Shown in pieces: positions 38,961 to 49,078 of a stretch of DNA of 55,955 nucleotides. This DNA comes from Seison nebaliae (taxonomy: Eukaryota; Rotifera; Pararotatoria; Seisonacea; Seisonidae). Within the stretch, counting starts at the first letter, position 1. The number at the start of each line of letters is the position of its first letter. Both the position numbers and the translations under genes were made by a program. A model generated the notes under the pieces. The model searched no databases and was not told where the DNA came from. It worked only from the letters and a program-made list of their open reading frames with translations. The DNA is taken from positions 1 through 55,955 of the forward strand of contig JALJEE010001415.1 in NCBI GenBank assembly GCA_023231475.1. The letters are read 5' to 3'.

Positions 38961-40406
38961 ATGTTCCATCAAACGCTTCTACGATTTCTCTCTCGTGTTT
39001 TGCACAGAAAAAAATCTACAAATAAAATTCGAAGGACTCAAAGTCGTACTTCAAGAATATCTTATACATCCCCCGATACATTCGTATCAAATAGAACAAC
39101 ATCAACATCATATTCTCTCACTTCCTCCATCCAAACATTGAAACAATTCGATAAAAACGCTGATTCTATAATGGATTCGATATCTTCCTCAACAATCACT
39201 TCCAAAAACGATAATAATACGACGAATGAGAATGATAAATCTCCAGATTATAATAGTGTCATCACATCTCCCGTTATACAAATCAATGATCATCAGGACA
39301 AGAGGAAACATTATTTCGTGAAGAATGGGACGACGAATAATTTCAAAAAAAATGAAATTGGTAATCAATTGCCACCGAAGAATATTAAAAAACATGGAAA
39401 GAAACATCATCGTCGACATCATATGGAAAGGAACAGTTCTCCCGGTCTCACATACGACATGACGAAGACCCATATCATTCCCATTCATAATAAAGACAAA
39501 GGAATTTCAACACATGCTTTACTCATTCCAATGTCGACTTGTCGTGCCGTTTCATCTGATAATTTGAAGAATTCAAACAATGTCACTTCTTTTATGACGC
39601 CATCTTCTTCCTCTTCTTCACCATCGCCATCAACTTCTCGTTTATCACTCAATAATAGTCATATGAACAATAATCATCCGAGTACATCATCACCAACCGA
39701 AAACAACGACAATTTATTGAATCGATGGATGAGAAATTTCCAAGTTATACGAGCTCGATGTTATAAAAATGAAATGAATGGTTCTCTTGTAGATCAATTA
39801 TCGCCTGGTGGTTCTATTCCATCGATTGCAACTGCCGATACAATAATCAGTTCACTGAAGAATGAGGGAAAAATTCGACGTTCGGAAAGTTTCCACGAAT
39901 GTAAAAATTTGGATTATTCGGAAAAAGTTCTTCTGCGATTACAAAACAAGTTTAATGTGATAAATGTGGTGCAAAGAGGTATTAATAGTGTTGATCGTCA
40001 TGTCACTAAACAGGTATTGTTACGTTGCATAGCCGCATTTAAATTCCATGATATGCCATTGAATAAGTGGAAGGAGAATGAACTACAAGCGTCAACTGAA
40101 GTAGTGTCGATTAGACGTCTGATAACACTGAAACCGAATATGAATTATCTGGAGAAGAATCTACGTTTTTGGGATTTCGAAAAGAAATTTTGGATAGCCG
40201 ACGCGGACGACCATTTGGCACGTGAAGATGATTTTCATATTTATCGATTTATTGTTGAAGTGGCAACCAGATATTTGAGAGTGGAGAAGTTGTTCGGTTT
40301 GTTCGCTGAAACTTTGCAACATACTCGTGCGACAATTATGGAATATTTGCAAAAGAATGATTGGAATGAAATATCAAGTATCAAAGATCTAAGAAAACTA
40401 CATTGA
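38961..40406 (+). CDS. unknown protein, disordered N-half and helical C-half
   Basis: An intronless frame of 481 residues that I do not recognise. The first ~270 residues are low-complexity: Ser/Asn/Thr/Lys-rich, with a basic cluster (KHGKKHHRRHHMER) and a poly-Ser run (SSSSSSPSPSTS). From ~280 the composition becomes folded and predicted helical (YSEKVLLRLQNKF, YLEKNLRFWDFEKKFW, FHIYRFIVEVATRYLRV, LFAETLQHTRATIMEYLQK). The C-half looks like a compact all-helical domain of about 190 residues. The first Met is chosen because an upstream stop precedes it, though Met 71 (MDSISSSTI) is an alternative. Codon texture and length make it a real gene. The function is unknown. Confidence 0.65.
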   Translation: MFHQTLLRFLSRVLHRKKSTNKIRRTQSRTSRISYTSPDTFVSNRTTSTSYSLTSSIQTLKQFDKNADSIMDSISSSTITSKNDNNTTNENDKSPDYNSVITSPVIQINDHQDKRKHYFVKNGTTNNFKKNEIGNQLPPKNIKKHGKKHHRRHHMERNSSPGLTYDMTKTHIIPIHNKDKGISTHALLIPMSTCRAVSSDNLKNSNNVTSFMTPSSSSSSPSPSTSRLSLNNSHMNNNHPSTSSPTENNDNLLNRWMRNFQVIRARCYKNEMNGSLVDQLSPGGSIPSIATADTIISSLKNEGKIRRSESFHECKNLDYSEKVLLRLQNKFNVINVVQRGINSVDRHVTKQVLLRCIAAFKFHDMPLNKWKENELQASTEVVSIRRLITLKPNMNYLEKNLRFWDFEKKFWIADADDHLAREDDFHIYRFIVEVATRYLRVEKLFGLFAETLQHTRATIMEYLQKNDWNEISSIKDLRKLH

Positions 40407-41120
40407 AACTCAATATCTCCTTGTCATTCCTCATAAAGATCTGAATGGTTTTTTCAACGAAAAATCAAACCGGTTAAAGCAATTCATTAAAGTGCTTCAT
40501 TTCACCAAACTGATTATCAAATGACGAATTAAATCGAATATTTAATTTAATTGAATAGTGTACATAAATTTCTTTCACTTTTCTTCTTCGTTCAAATGTC
40601 GAACGTGTCTCATACATTCGTGCATATCAATTTTCATTTCCAATAATTTCATTAACTTTTCCATTTAAATTATTAATCATCAAATTTTACTGTTTAAGGA
40701 AATAAAATTTACAAAATATAATTAATTGTTCTTCTAAAACATTTCTTATTTTCTCATAAGTTATGTATTAAACATAAAGAATCAGATGTTATATAATCAG
40801 ATATAAAGATGTTATTTCACAAATTTTTAAAAATAACAAGGTAAACTTCTACATGCAATACTAACTATTTATATCTACACCAATTTTTGATTTTTATGGG
40901 ATGAGGTTATAACCTCTGTTCATTTAATAAGTGTTGAAATGTTATTCATTTGTCATGTTTAATTATAATCTAACAAGATATAATCTATGTAAGATATTGT
41001 TGTTCATTTACATTCCACAGAACAAATTGAATCGGAACAGAAGATAACTGACATCTTGAGTTCTACAACATCAATTTGATTATAAATATAATTTGTACAT
41101 TTTAGGATGGTGCCACTTTA
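40407..41120. other. spacer, no gene seen
   Basis: Very AT-rich DNA downstream of the 38961 gene, with multiple AATAAA-like signals near 40690-40700. Nothing else recognised before the SINE-like element. Confidence 0.45.
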
Positions 41121-41345
41121 GGGGCGTGCTTAGCGCAATGGTCTACGCACGTTCCACGCATTTATTCAAAACAACATTTATTGTACCCTGCATTCGATAC
41201 GAAAAATATATTGGGGCGTGCGTAGCGCAATGGTCTCTGCACGTTCCCAACATCACAACGATTGAGACAGACGTTTCACGAAAGGTAGAGATCTCCTATC
41301 ACTGACCATAAAGGAAGGAGATCGCTCAAACAATATTCAATTGCC
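41121..41345 (+). mobile_element. SINE-like dimeric repeat, full copy
   Basis: Two related head-to-tail monomers. Monomer 1 (41121-41212) begins GGGGCGTGCTTAGCGCAATG and monomer 2 (41213-~41345) begins GGGGCGTGCGTAGCGCAATG. Both contain TAGCGCAATGG, which fits the Pol III A-box consensus, inside a strong stem (CGTGC.TAG pairing with CTAcGCACG). Monomer 1 has a weak B-box-like CATTCGATACG about 60 bases on. Monomer 2 has the conserved block GTAGAGATCTCCT and ends near CAATATTCAATT, followed within 35 bases by an A-rich run (GAATAAAAAAAAG). This fits a tRNA-related SINE. It matches the copy at 29780. Confidence 0.75.
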
Positions 41346-41812
41346 CAGATTGGGATTTGAATAAAAAAAAGTATTAAAATTGCTAAAAATTGTCTATGAA
41401 TTAATCGTATGAAATTGGTGTATCGAAAACAAAAAAATGAGATTAGTCAATGAGAAACAAATAAAATTATGTAGAAAAAATGTCGTTTCAATTCTTACGT
41501 TCCTATCCGTTTTGTTCCTTCTAACATAATCCATTAATTATTATGGGAATTATTAGTATATGATGTTATTGTGACTCTTCCAATTTCATCATCTCACCTT
41601 AGTCGGTAAGCACGAAAAGTTAAGGTTAATCGGCAAAGAATCGAAGTTTGATTTCTCAAATGTTCATGTAGAAGAATCACTTCTGATAAATAATGTAATA
41701 AAGAAGTTTATTTTCTTCGAAAAATGTGAAATAATTGTGAAAGATAAAAACTTAAATTTTTTGTTATTTTCAATAAAAATATAATTTTGTTATACTTCGG
41801 GTCAGAAATGGT

Positions 41813-42702
41813 TTAATAATTTCCAATGTTCATTTCATTTTTTGGGTACACGATGGAATGATATGAAGGAGGTGGTTCCATATCCATTGGTTTTAAAAAG
41901 GTTGCTGCTGGTGGGATGATCACTCGGTTCACGGCATTCAATGAATTGATTGCTATAAAACGGTAAATTTGGAATAGAAAATTAATATTAACTAATATAA
42001 TACAAAAACAAAACTTATACTTTTTGGTGGTAATCGATTAGTGTTTACCAGCAAATCGTATTCATTTTGCGACCAACTGTTTTTTTGAATGAACCAACAT
42101 AGAACGCCGACCACAAACACACTGACATCAGCTGCTCCCAATATCATAAGGTTACGATGTACAGTGAGGTATGAATGTCGGTTTGTACTAAACATAACTC
42201 CCTAAAACATGATGAATAATTGCGATAAGTCGATAAGATATGAAAAATAGATTAGAAAAGAAATAGTTTGTGCATAAAATAAGAATGGATCGAACCAAAA
42301 GTATGCTAATAATTACGTTTGTCACAACGAAACCTAAACCCATTACTGTATAACTGTTGGTTTTCGCTTTGCGACTTTTGTAAGATCTTTTCAAACAAGT
42401 GATTGTAATTTAATTAAGTATGGAAAAACCTTTTATGACATGCACCGCATCTCATAATTCGAACTGCAATTCGATTGACCTGTTAAAAAAATAAGAATTG
42501 CTAACAGAAAAATGATATACCAATCGATTAGGAGTATGACAATAAACACAATAGAATCGTTCGGATATCTCAGCATTTGTCATATAGATTGGAGTCTGGA
42601 TACTGAAAAACGATAATTCATTCAATTAACATTATGTTGATTGATGATAATCACTTATAATTAAGTTTTATTAAAAAAAGCAAAAAACGTGTGATCTGCC
42701 AT
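41813..42702 (-). CDS. small membrane protein: paired CxxC, two TM segments, PPPSY tail
   Basis: Six exons on the minus strand: 42702-42689, 42602-42521, 42479-42430, 42386-42317, 42201-42021 and 41952-41813. All junctions are GT...AG, all phases agree, and the protein is 178 residues. It starts MADHTIQTPIYMTNAE. Two Cys pairs (CVYCHTPNRL and MRCGACHKRS) are spaced like a four-Cys zinc ribbon. Two hydrophobic segments follow (YTVMGLGFVVTNGVM and LMILGAADVSVFVVGVLCWF). The C-terminus holds PPPSYHSIVYP, a PPxY motif of the kind bound by WW-domain ubiquitin ligases. This suggests an endomembrane protein regulated by NEDD4-type ligases, which is inference. I do not recognise the family. LITAF-like and TMEM55-like proteins share single elements but not the layout. 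Confidence 0.82.
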
Positions 42703-43769
42703 CTTAATTGTGAGGAGATTTGGTTGATTAGAAGAATGAAATTCTTTATCTTCTTTGAGGAAAGTTTCAATTTAAATATAATGCAAATGAGACGAAAATG
42801 TTGATGAATTAAGATAATTTAATTATTTTCTTAATTCTTATTAATTATTTCTCTATATTTTTCTGTTTGAAATAATTAATGTAAATAAAATTTATAATAA
42901 AGCAAATGACACTGAATTTAATTTGTCGCTCTCACACTTTACCACCAAAGTAAACAAATAATAATAAAGAATAATAACTCACTATTTTCGTTACGCAACT
43001 AATCTTTTTCAGATCTTCTGCATTGAACGTTTAATTGGTGAAAAATAATTGAACGAACGTCACCACCAACCACTTGTTTACGTTCTAAGAAACGATCAAC
43101 TTATACAGGAACTTTCATAATTTATGTAATATAACGATAATAATCAAAACGAACCTAATGGAATGGATGTGGAAAAATTTTAGATGGAATTTTAATTGGA
43201 AAATAGAATTTGTTTATTTATATCGACTCATATTTCTAATAACAACAATTTTCACATTCGTAGATTTTAGAAGATTTTGATAATTTTATTCCCATTTTTC
43301 CATAGATTATGAGCAAATATTAAACTAGGGTTATTACTATTAAAAATTTGTGCCTAATTTGTTTCCTTTAAGAACTATAATAAAACAGACCTTACAAGAG
43401 AAGTGGCATCCATAAACGTTCTAATCATATTATTGTACTACTATTGACCTTGTTCTTTCCTTTTCATTTTTTTTCATTTTAGGACAGTTCTTAACCTTTT
43501 CTTCTACACTTACCAAACATGTTGCATGTTCCGTAGTCCGTTCGTGTAGAGTAACCATATTTGAATTGAAATGACTTGTCAAATTTACCAAAATTTCATT
43601 TTATGAAACATCCAAATGGTGTAATTTCCCGAAATGTATGTTCAAATAATTTTCTTTAAATTTAATCAAATTATTTTATCATAATCCCTCAAATGTATCG
43701 ATTTTCGAGATTAATCGATGAAAAACCGTCATGTATCGATTGAAGGTATCGAATGATCTGGTATGGCCG
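42703..43769. other. spacer, no gene seen
   Basis: Contains the promoter side of the six-exon membrane-protein gene. No open frame or repeat of note on either strand. Confidence 0.45.
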
Positions 43770-43961
43770 TTAGTCGTCAAAGTTAATATATTGTTCATCT
43801 TCGTGATTTGTGTTTGTATTTATGGTATTAGGTTGAAATGGAATATAATCCCAAACTAAGGAAATATTCTGCCATTTAATGACGGAAAATTTTGATATTT
43901 CAAGTGGACTTTTCTGTGTCGCGGTCGAAGTTAGTGGAAGACTTGTCAGACAATTTCCCAA
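43770..43961 (-). CDS. possible N-myristoylated micro-protein
   Basis: A 63-residue frame opening MGNCLTSLPLTST. Gly2 with Thr6 fits the N-myristoylation consensus and Cys4 is placed for palmitoylation. The rest is polar, with one aromatic stretch (KWQNISLVWDYIPFQ) and an acidic end (INFDD). It could be a complete small lipid-anchored protein or the first exon of a longer gene. No downstream exon was found. Short length means chance occurrence is possible. No family recognised. Confidence 0.4.
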   Translation of the reverse strand: MGNCLTSLPLTSTATQKSPLEISKFSVIKWQNISLVWDYIPFQPNTINTNTNHEDEQYINFDD

Positions 43962-46900
43962 CTAATATCCAAAATGTTTCATTGTAATGAAATCAATTGT
44001 GCAAGTAACTCTGATACAAAAATGACATATCTGATTGATTAATTATTAATTGAAAGATGAAAATGACTGAAAAGAAAAGAAACTTATTCTTTGGAGAGAA
44101 TTAACAAATTTTCCTAATGTCGTTCAGGTGAGCTGATAGATGTGTATAAAAGTTATGGCACATAATGTTATGTCAAAAGGACGATTGAGATTAAATGGAG
44201 AACACAGATGGTTTACATTTTATGTATTTCTTCTCTTTCTCTGACAAGATATGGATGGAGAAGAAATTGAAATAATAAATTTGATAATTAGGTCTTTCAA
44301 TCTTCATTATCATATTGGCATTGGAGAGAATGCGCAGAAGGGAGTGAGGAAAAATGAAGAGGTTGTTTCCTCTACTTTTGTAAAAATGACATGAATAACT
44401 TCGTCCATTTTAACATATTTCATTCTCTGTAGTAGAGTAGTGGGCGGAGTGTGTGCTAATATTGTGCAGTTTTGTGCACATTTTCTATTTAATGTTCTAT
44501 GAACAAATTAGTAATCGGATATGGTGAATCGATTATAAGATTGCAGTCATGCATAAGGGATGTCCTGGTATTGGAATGACCCATTCCATATATTCCTCAA
44601 TCGTTCCTTCCGAACAATAATAAAAAAACTTAAATTAGTTGAATGACATTTCAAGACGAATAAACATTGAATCGTTGTGCTTTTTTAAATTTCCGGAAAA
44701 TATTCCTTTAAGACATTGAAAATTATTCATTCATATCTCCGGGTGGACCTGGAAATTAGAAGGGTATAAAAGTGAAAAATATTAAGGATATATAAGAAGG
44801 AGAAATTAGAATTTTTAGGAAACTAATTGAAAAAAGATCGCCTAAAAGAATATTCATAGAATGATTATTATATGAAATTTAAAGAAAGAAGTTTGAAAAG
44901 AAAAATTAGTAGATAATTGGATGAATGAATTCAGTATACTTTAATTCATTAATCTTTAGATATCGATTCTCGATTTGCTACTGCATTTTTTTAAGCTAGT
45001 TTTAAGTTTCTTCTGGAAATATGACTGCTTTGCAATCAATAGTGGAATTGATGACCTTAAATTAGAGAAAGATAAAATCGGAATATTCACTTCCCTTTTC
45101 CGTAAGTAAATTATTTTGCTGATAAATAAAACGGTTGTTGTGACTGATTGGCGGGAAGTAGACTGATCTATCGAGCTCGGAGTAAATATTTTTCGAAAGA
45201 GAAAGTTCCAACCTCCTTGTATTGTAGAATTATGGAGAGTAGAAGGAATGTTTTACTAAAACTTTGATATTTATGTAATTAGTACGTGCATTTAGTGCCG
45301 AACTGAAATCTGCGCATAAATATTTAGAAATATTCTTGAAATTCACCTCTGGAATTCAACATGCTCTTCCCGACTTCTGTCTTGAGAAGTTTTCGGGAAG
45401 AAGATGAGATGAGAATACTTGACGTTGAGTATTATGAAGAAATATCTATGAGAATGATGATGATGATGATGTTAGAAATTATGTTTTGATTAGGTGAAGA
45501 TTGTACATAGTTTTTAAATCTTTTTAAAATGTACGTTACCTAGCTGAAATTATTGGACATTATTGCACATTCGCTACATAAATAAATCTCTTCTTTACTC
45601 TCATCTGAATCATTCCAATATGTTATTAATTAACATTGGATAACAAGGTTCCTCTGACTAAGAAGTCAAATGCATTAATATGCTAATATGGAATAGTCGC
45701 AGTTTATGATGTTGGTATTGCATGAAGAGTATTAGTTAAACGAGAGATGATGATGGAGCAGGTGTATATATATGGACATTTAGATAAATGTGTCGAATAT
45801 GGGACAGATAAAATGTTGGGATTACTTTTAGATAAACAAATCGAATGGAGACATATCATCGGAAGAAACTGAACAAGTAACTTGAAGATTTTTGTCTTAT
45901 CTCTCATTCGATCTCATCTGCTTCATAAATGAATGATGATGTGGAAGAGGATAAAGTAATCGATTATGAAGAGGAGATGATATTCTTATAATGGGAAGAA
46001 AAGAATAATAAGAGAAATAATTGGATATGTAACCGATGATAATGAATTATGAGATGTTATTAGTTATATCATTAGAATATAAACGATTATATCTTATTAT
46101 CTAAAAGTCGATATCATATTCGTGCATATAGAGTGAATTAGAGGATATTGGTGGGAAGGCCGGTTAGAAGTGATATGAGGAAACTTGTATACTGCTCTTG
46201 TTCGCCCACCAAGAAAAGGACACATGACAATGCCGAATGAGATGATACGAACAGGTCTAGAGAAGAAAAGCCTAGAGAGTTTTGAATAAGCGAAAAGAAG
46301 AAGATGACTGGTAGTTGGGAGAAAGGAAAGAAAGTTATCTTAGTCGGAGAAAAAAATTGATGATAAGTAAATTAATATATTCTCACAATTCGAACATCAT
46401 TTGCTGGAATTGGTCCTTGAATTGTATTTTATTATATTAGTTGCCATCATTACCGTTTTGATGTAGGAATGAGATGAGATGTGGAGGTTGGCTCAACGAC
46501 GTATTTCAATTCATCTTTCATCGAAATCCCATCAATCTATGAAGTTGTCCGAAATAATTAAATTACATGTTCTAAGGAAGGAAGGAAAGGAAATTCCATG
46601 AAAAATTTCATATGGACCATACTCTTGTGAATGATGGAGAACAGGAGATATGAGTCGAATATAATATCGAATTTCACTTCGCAGTATTCACTTAACCAAA
46701 GGAAAATAGATAGATTTATTATGGATGCGAGCTCAACATTATTGATGAGGTTGGATTGACGACATTCTTAGGATACGAATCACGAAAATAATCACTCATT
46801 CGTTTTGATGTTCCATTTTCTTCGATTTGAAAAGTCAATCATTTCCGCTAAATTCACTAAACACCAAATAGCCTTCTCCAAATGAATCGACATAGACAAA

Positions 46901-47360
46901 GTATTAGAGGGAATTCTTTCACCTTTCTATATCATCTCTTTTGTTTCGAATTAAATCTTCTTCACATACACTTATTCATTCGTCAATTGACCTCTCTCTC
47001 TCTCTCTTTTTCCTCATATTATTCTCCTGTCATTCCAATTGATGATGCACGATAATCGTACAAACCGAAACAATAAAAGTTGACGGGTGGATTTTTTTTC
47101 TGATGTCGAGATAGAAAGAAGTAATGAAAAGAAGTAATCAGAACAAATGAGTAACACTTCACTTCAATAAATTATCAGCAAACGATTCTTCTACTCCTTT
47201 ATCTACTTCCATCCGTATATTGCTCCTACTAATCTGGGATTCTTGTCAAGCACGAGAGAAAACCGTCGTTTATCTTCATTATCACTCATACCGTTCATCT
47301 TCTTCCTTCTTTTTTAATTAAAACTATTCGAAATCATTTCACAAATCCTTCAGAGTCAAT
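43962..47360. other. spacer, no convincing gene
   Basis: 3.4 kb of AT-rich DNA with short frames only (the longest, near 45704-45907, has no family likeness). It contains a (GAT)n run near 45455 and a (CT)n run near 46992-47007. The right end should include the promoter of the 47361 gene. Confidence 0.45.
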
Positions 47361-48209
47361 ATGAATAATGAGGAACAGATACCACAACTCATCGGATTGT
47401 CTCATTACAAATATCGCAACAAACAAAAACGGAAGAAGTGTCGTAACGTCATTCTCTCCTCATCTTCACCGTCGTTCTCCTCATTATCAACATCGCCATC
47501 ATCACCAGCAGCAATATTATCATCCTCGCCCAAACAATCACCATTACCGCACGATTCGCCTTCATCGATTGATAAGAAAGATGAAGATCAATTCCTTCCA
47601 AATCCAATTAAACAATCCACCTTCTCTGTTCACAATGATATTTATCGACCACTTCCCAATTATCAGGAAACGATCGACAAATATCAGAAGAGACACATCT
47701 ATCGAATGAAAGAAAGTTCTTTGAATGAAATCAAACCAGAACGCGATCCATCCATTTCTAAAATGATGAATCGCCAATCTATTCCCAATGAGCCGAGTGA
47801 TTCGATTAGTGATATATTAGGCTCATTTAATGAGCCGTATATTGCGTGTACACCATTGATGAGTCCCAAATGGAAAAGATATGAAAAGACAAATTATGAA
47901 GAAGAATTACTTCACAAATTTTATTTGAAGAAAGAACGGGAATCGCGTCAAAGATTACGTAGAAACATTAGGGAACATAAAATCAAACCGAACGATTTCG
48001 ATTCCAGTTGCAATCTCATTCGTCATCAATCCATACAGAAACCTTTGGCGGTGAAAAGCATGCTCGACTATTTCAACGAAATCGAAAGAGAACATCAACG
48101 TCAACATAATCGAAGAATTATGCCAAAGTTACATCAGGTTAGTCAATGTTTTCCTGCATATAAACAGAAGTCAAATCGACGAAGAATCGGACCACTCGAA
48201 AATTTATAA
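47361..48209 (+). CDS. unknown basic, mostly disordered protein
   Basis: An intronless frame of 282 residues that I do not recognise. It starts MNNEEQIPQLIGLSHYKYRN and then has a long Ser/Pro-rich tract (residues ~33-70), likely disordered. Later comes a charged helical stretch (YEEELLHKFYLKKERESRQR) that could form a coiled coil, and a very basic C-terminus (HQRQHNRRIMPKLHQ, KQKSNRRRIGP). No signal peptide or membrane segment. The Lys/Arg content suggests nucleic-acid or acidic-partner binding, which is inference only. The ATG follows an upstream pyrimidine-rich leader. Confidence 0.6.
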   Translation: MNNEEQIPQLIGLSHYKYRNKQKRKKCRNVILSSSSPSFSSLSTSPSSPAAILSSSPKQSPLPHDSPSSIDKKDEDQFLPNPIKQSTFSVHNDIYRPLPNYQETIDKYQKRHIYRMKESSLNEIKPERDPSISKMMNRQSIPNEPSDSISDILGSFNEPYIACTPLMSPKWKRYEKTNYEEELLHKFYLKKERESRQRLRRNIREHKIKPNDFDSSCNLIRHQSIQKPLAVKSMLDYFNEIEREHQRQHNRRIMPKLHQVSQCFPAYKQKSNRRRIGPLENL

Positions 48210-49078
48210 ATTGAGAATCGAAAATAATAATATTCTAATTTTATGTGATGTCGCTAGTATGATAGTTAATGTTAAATTAGATAAGAATATTTATGAAATG
48301 AAATAGATAAATAGAGGAAAAACGAGAACATTATAAATTATTTTCAAAAAATTAACGACATACGGATATATCGACCAATGTACTATGAGGATTTAACAAT
48401 TACGAATATTTAATATATTCAAAAATCCTATCCTTTACATCAACAAAATAAATAACTTAAATTTCACAGGTGTCATATATCGATCACAAGATATTTTATT
48501 TTTCTTCATTTATCGTAAAAAATGATCATCGCTACCAACATATTTCTCTTATTTCCCGATGATTGTTACATATATTTCCTTTTCCAACAACAACACTAAT
48601 GTTTTTGTCTGCAAAACAATCTGATACGTTCTGCGATCATCAACTTTCACATTATTTATTATTTATTCCGTCATTTCATTGTCTTATGTCGTGGTCACTA
48701 ATAATTATTTAAAGCACTGATATGTGGGTGACGATATTCATCACGAAAATATTTCAGGGGAAAAACCTAGATACTAGAGCCTTGAGAGATTATGTGGAAT
48801 TTTCAATTTTTGAATGAATAATTTCCGTTAGAAAGAAAAATATTGGAAATTGAAGAAAGAAGTGGTAGAAAATCTCCTGAATGGAGATTGAGAAAAATTA
48901 TCTATCTTATTTTTCATCTGATAAATGAAATGTCCGTCAGTGTTTAAGGGAACTTTGTTAAATAATTCTTGAAAATTATAATTCGATATTCAGTAATAAT
49001 AGTTCGAATGATGATTATTATAATTATTTTCATTGTAATATCCTTTCACGTCTTTAATGTTGACTGCATATTATTGTA
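48210..49078. other. spacer, no gene seen
   Basis: AT-rich DNA between two plus-strand genes. The left part includes the 3' region of the 47361 gene and the right part the likely promoter of the CNG channel gene. No motif recognised. Confidence 0.45.

Noticed and set aside
41213-41290. Functional tRNA or spliced-leader RNA gene at the GGGGCGTGCG repeat
   Set aside because: The A-box fits, but a proper T-arm (GGTTCGAnTCC), anticodon arm and closing acceptor stem cannot be folded, and related copies exist, so a SINE explains it better.
45704-45907. 67-residue minus-strand frame
   Set aside because: Short, without domain or splice partners; the surrounding 3.4 kb shows no other coding signal.
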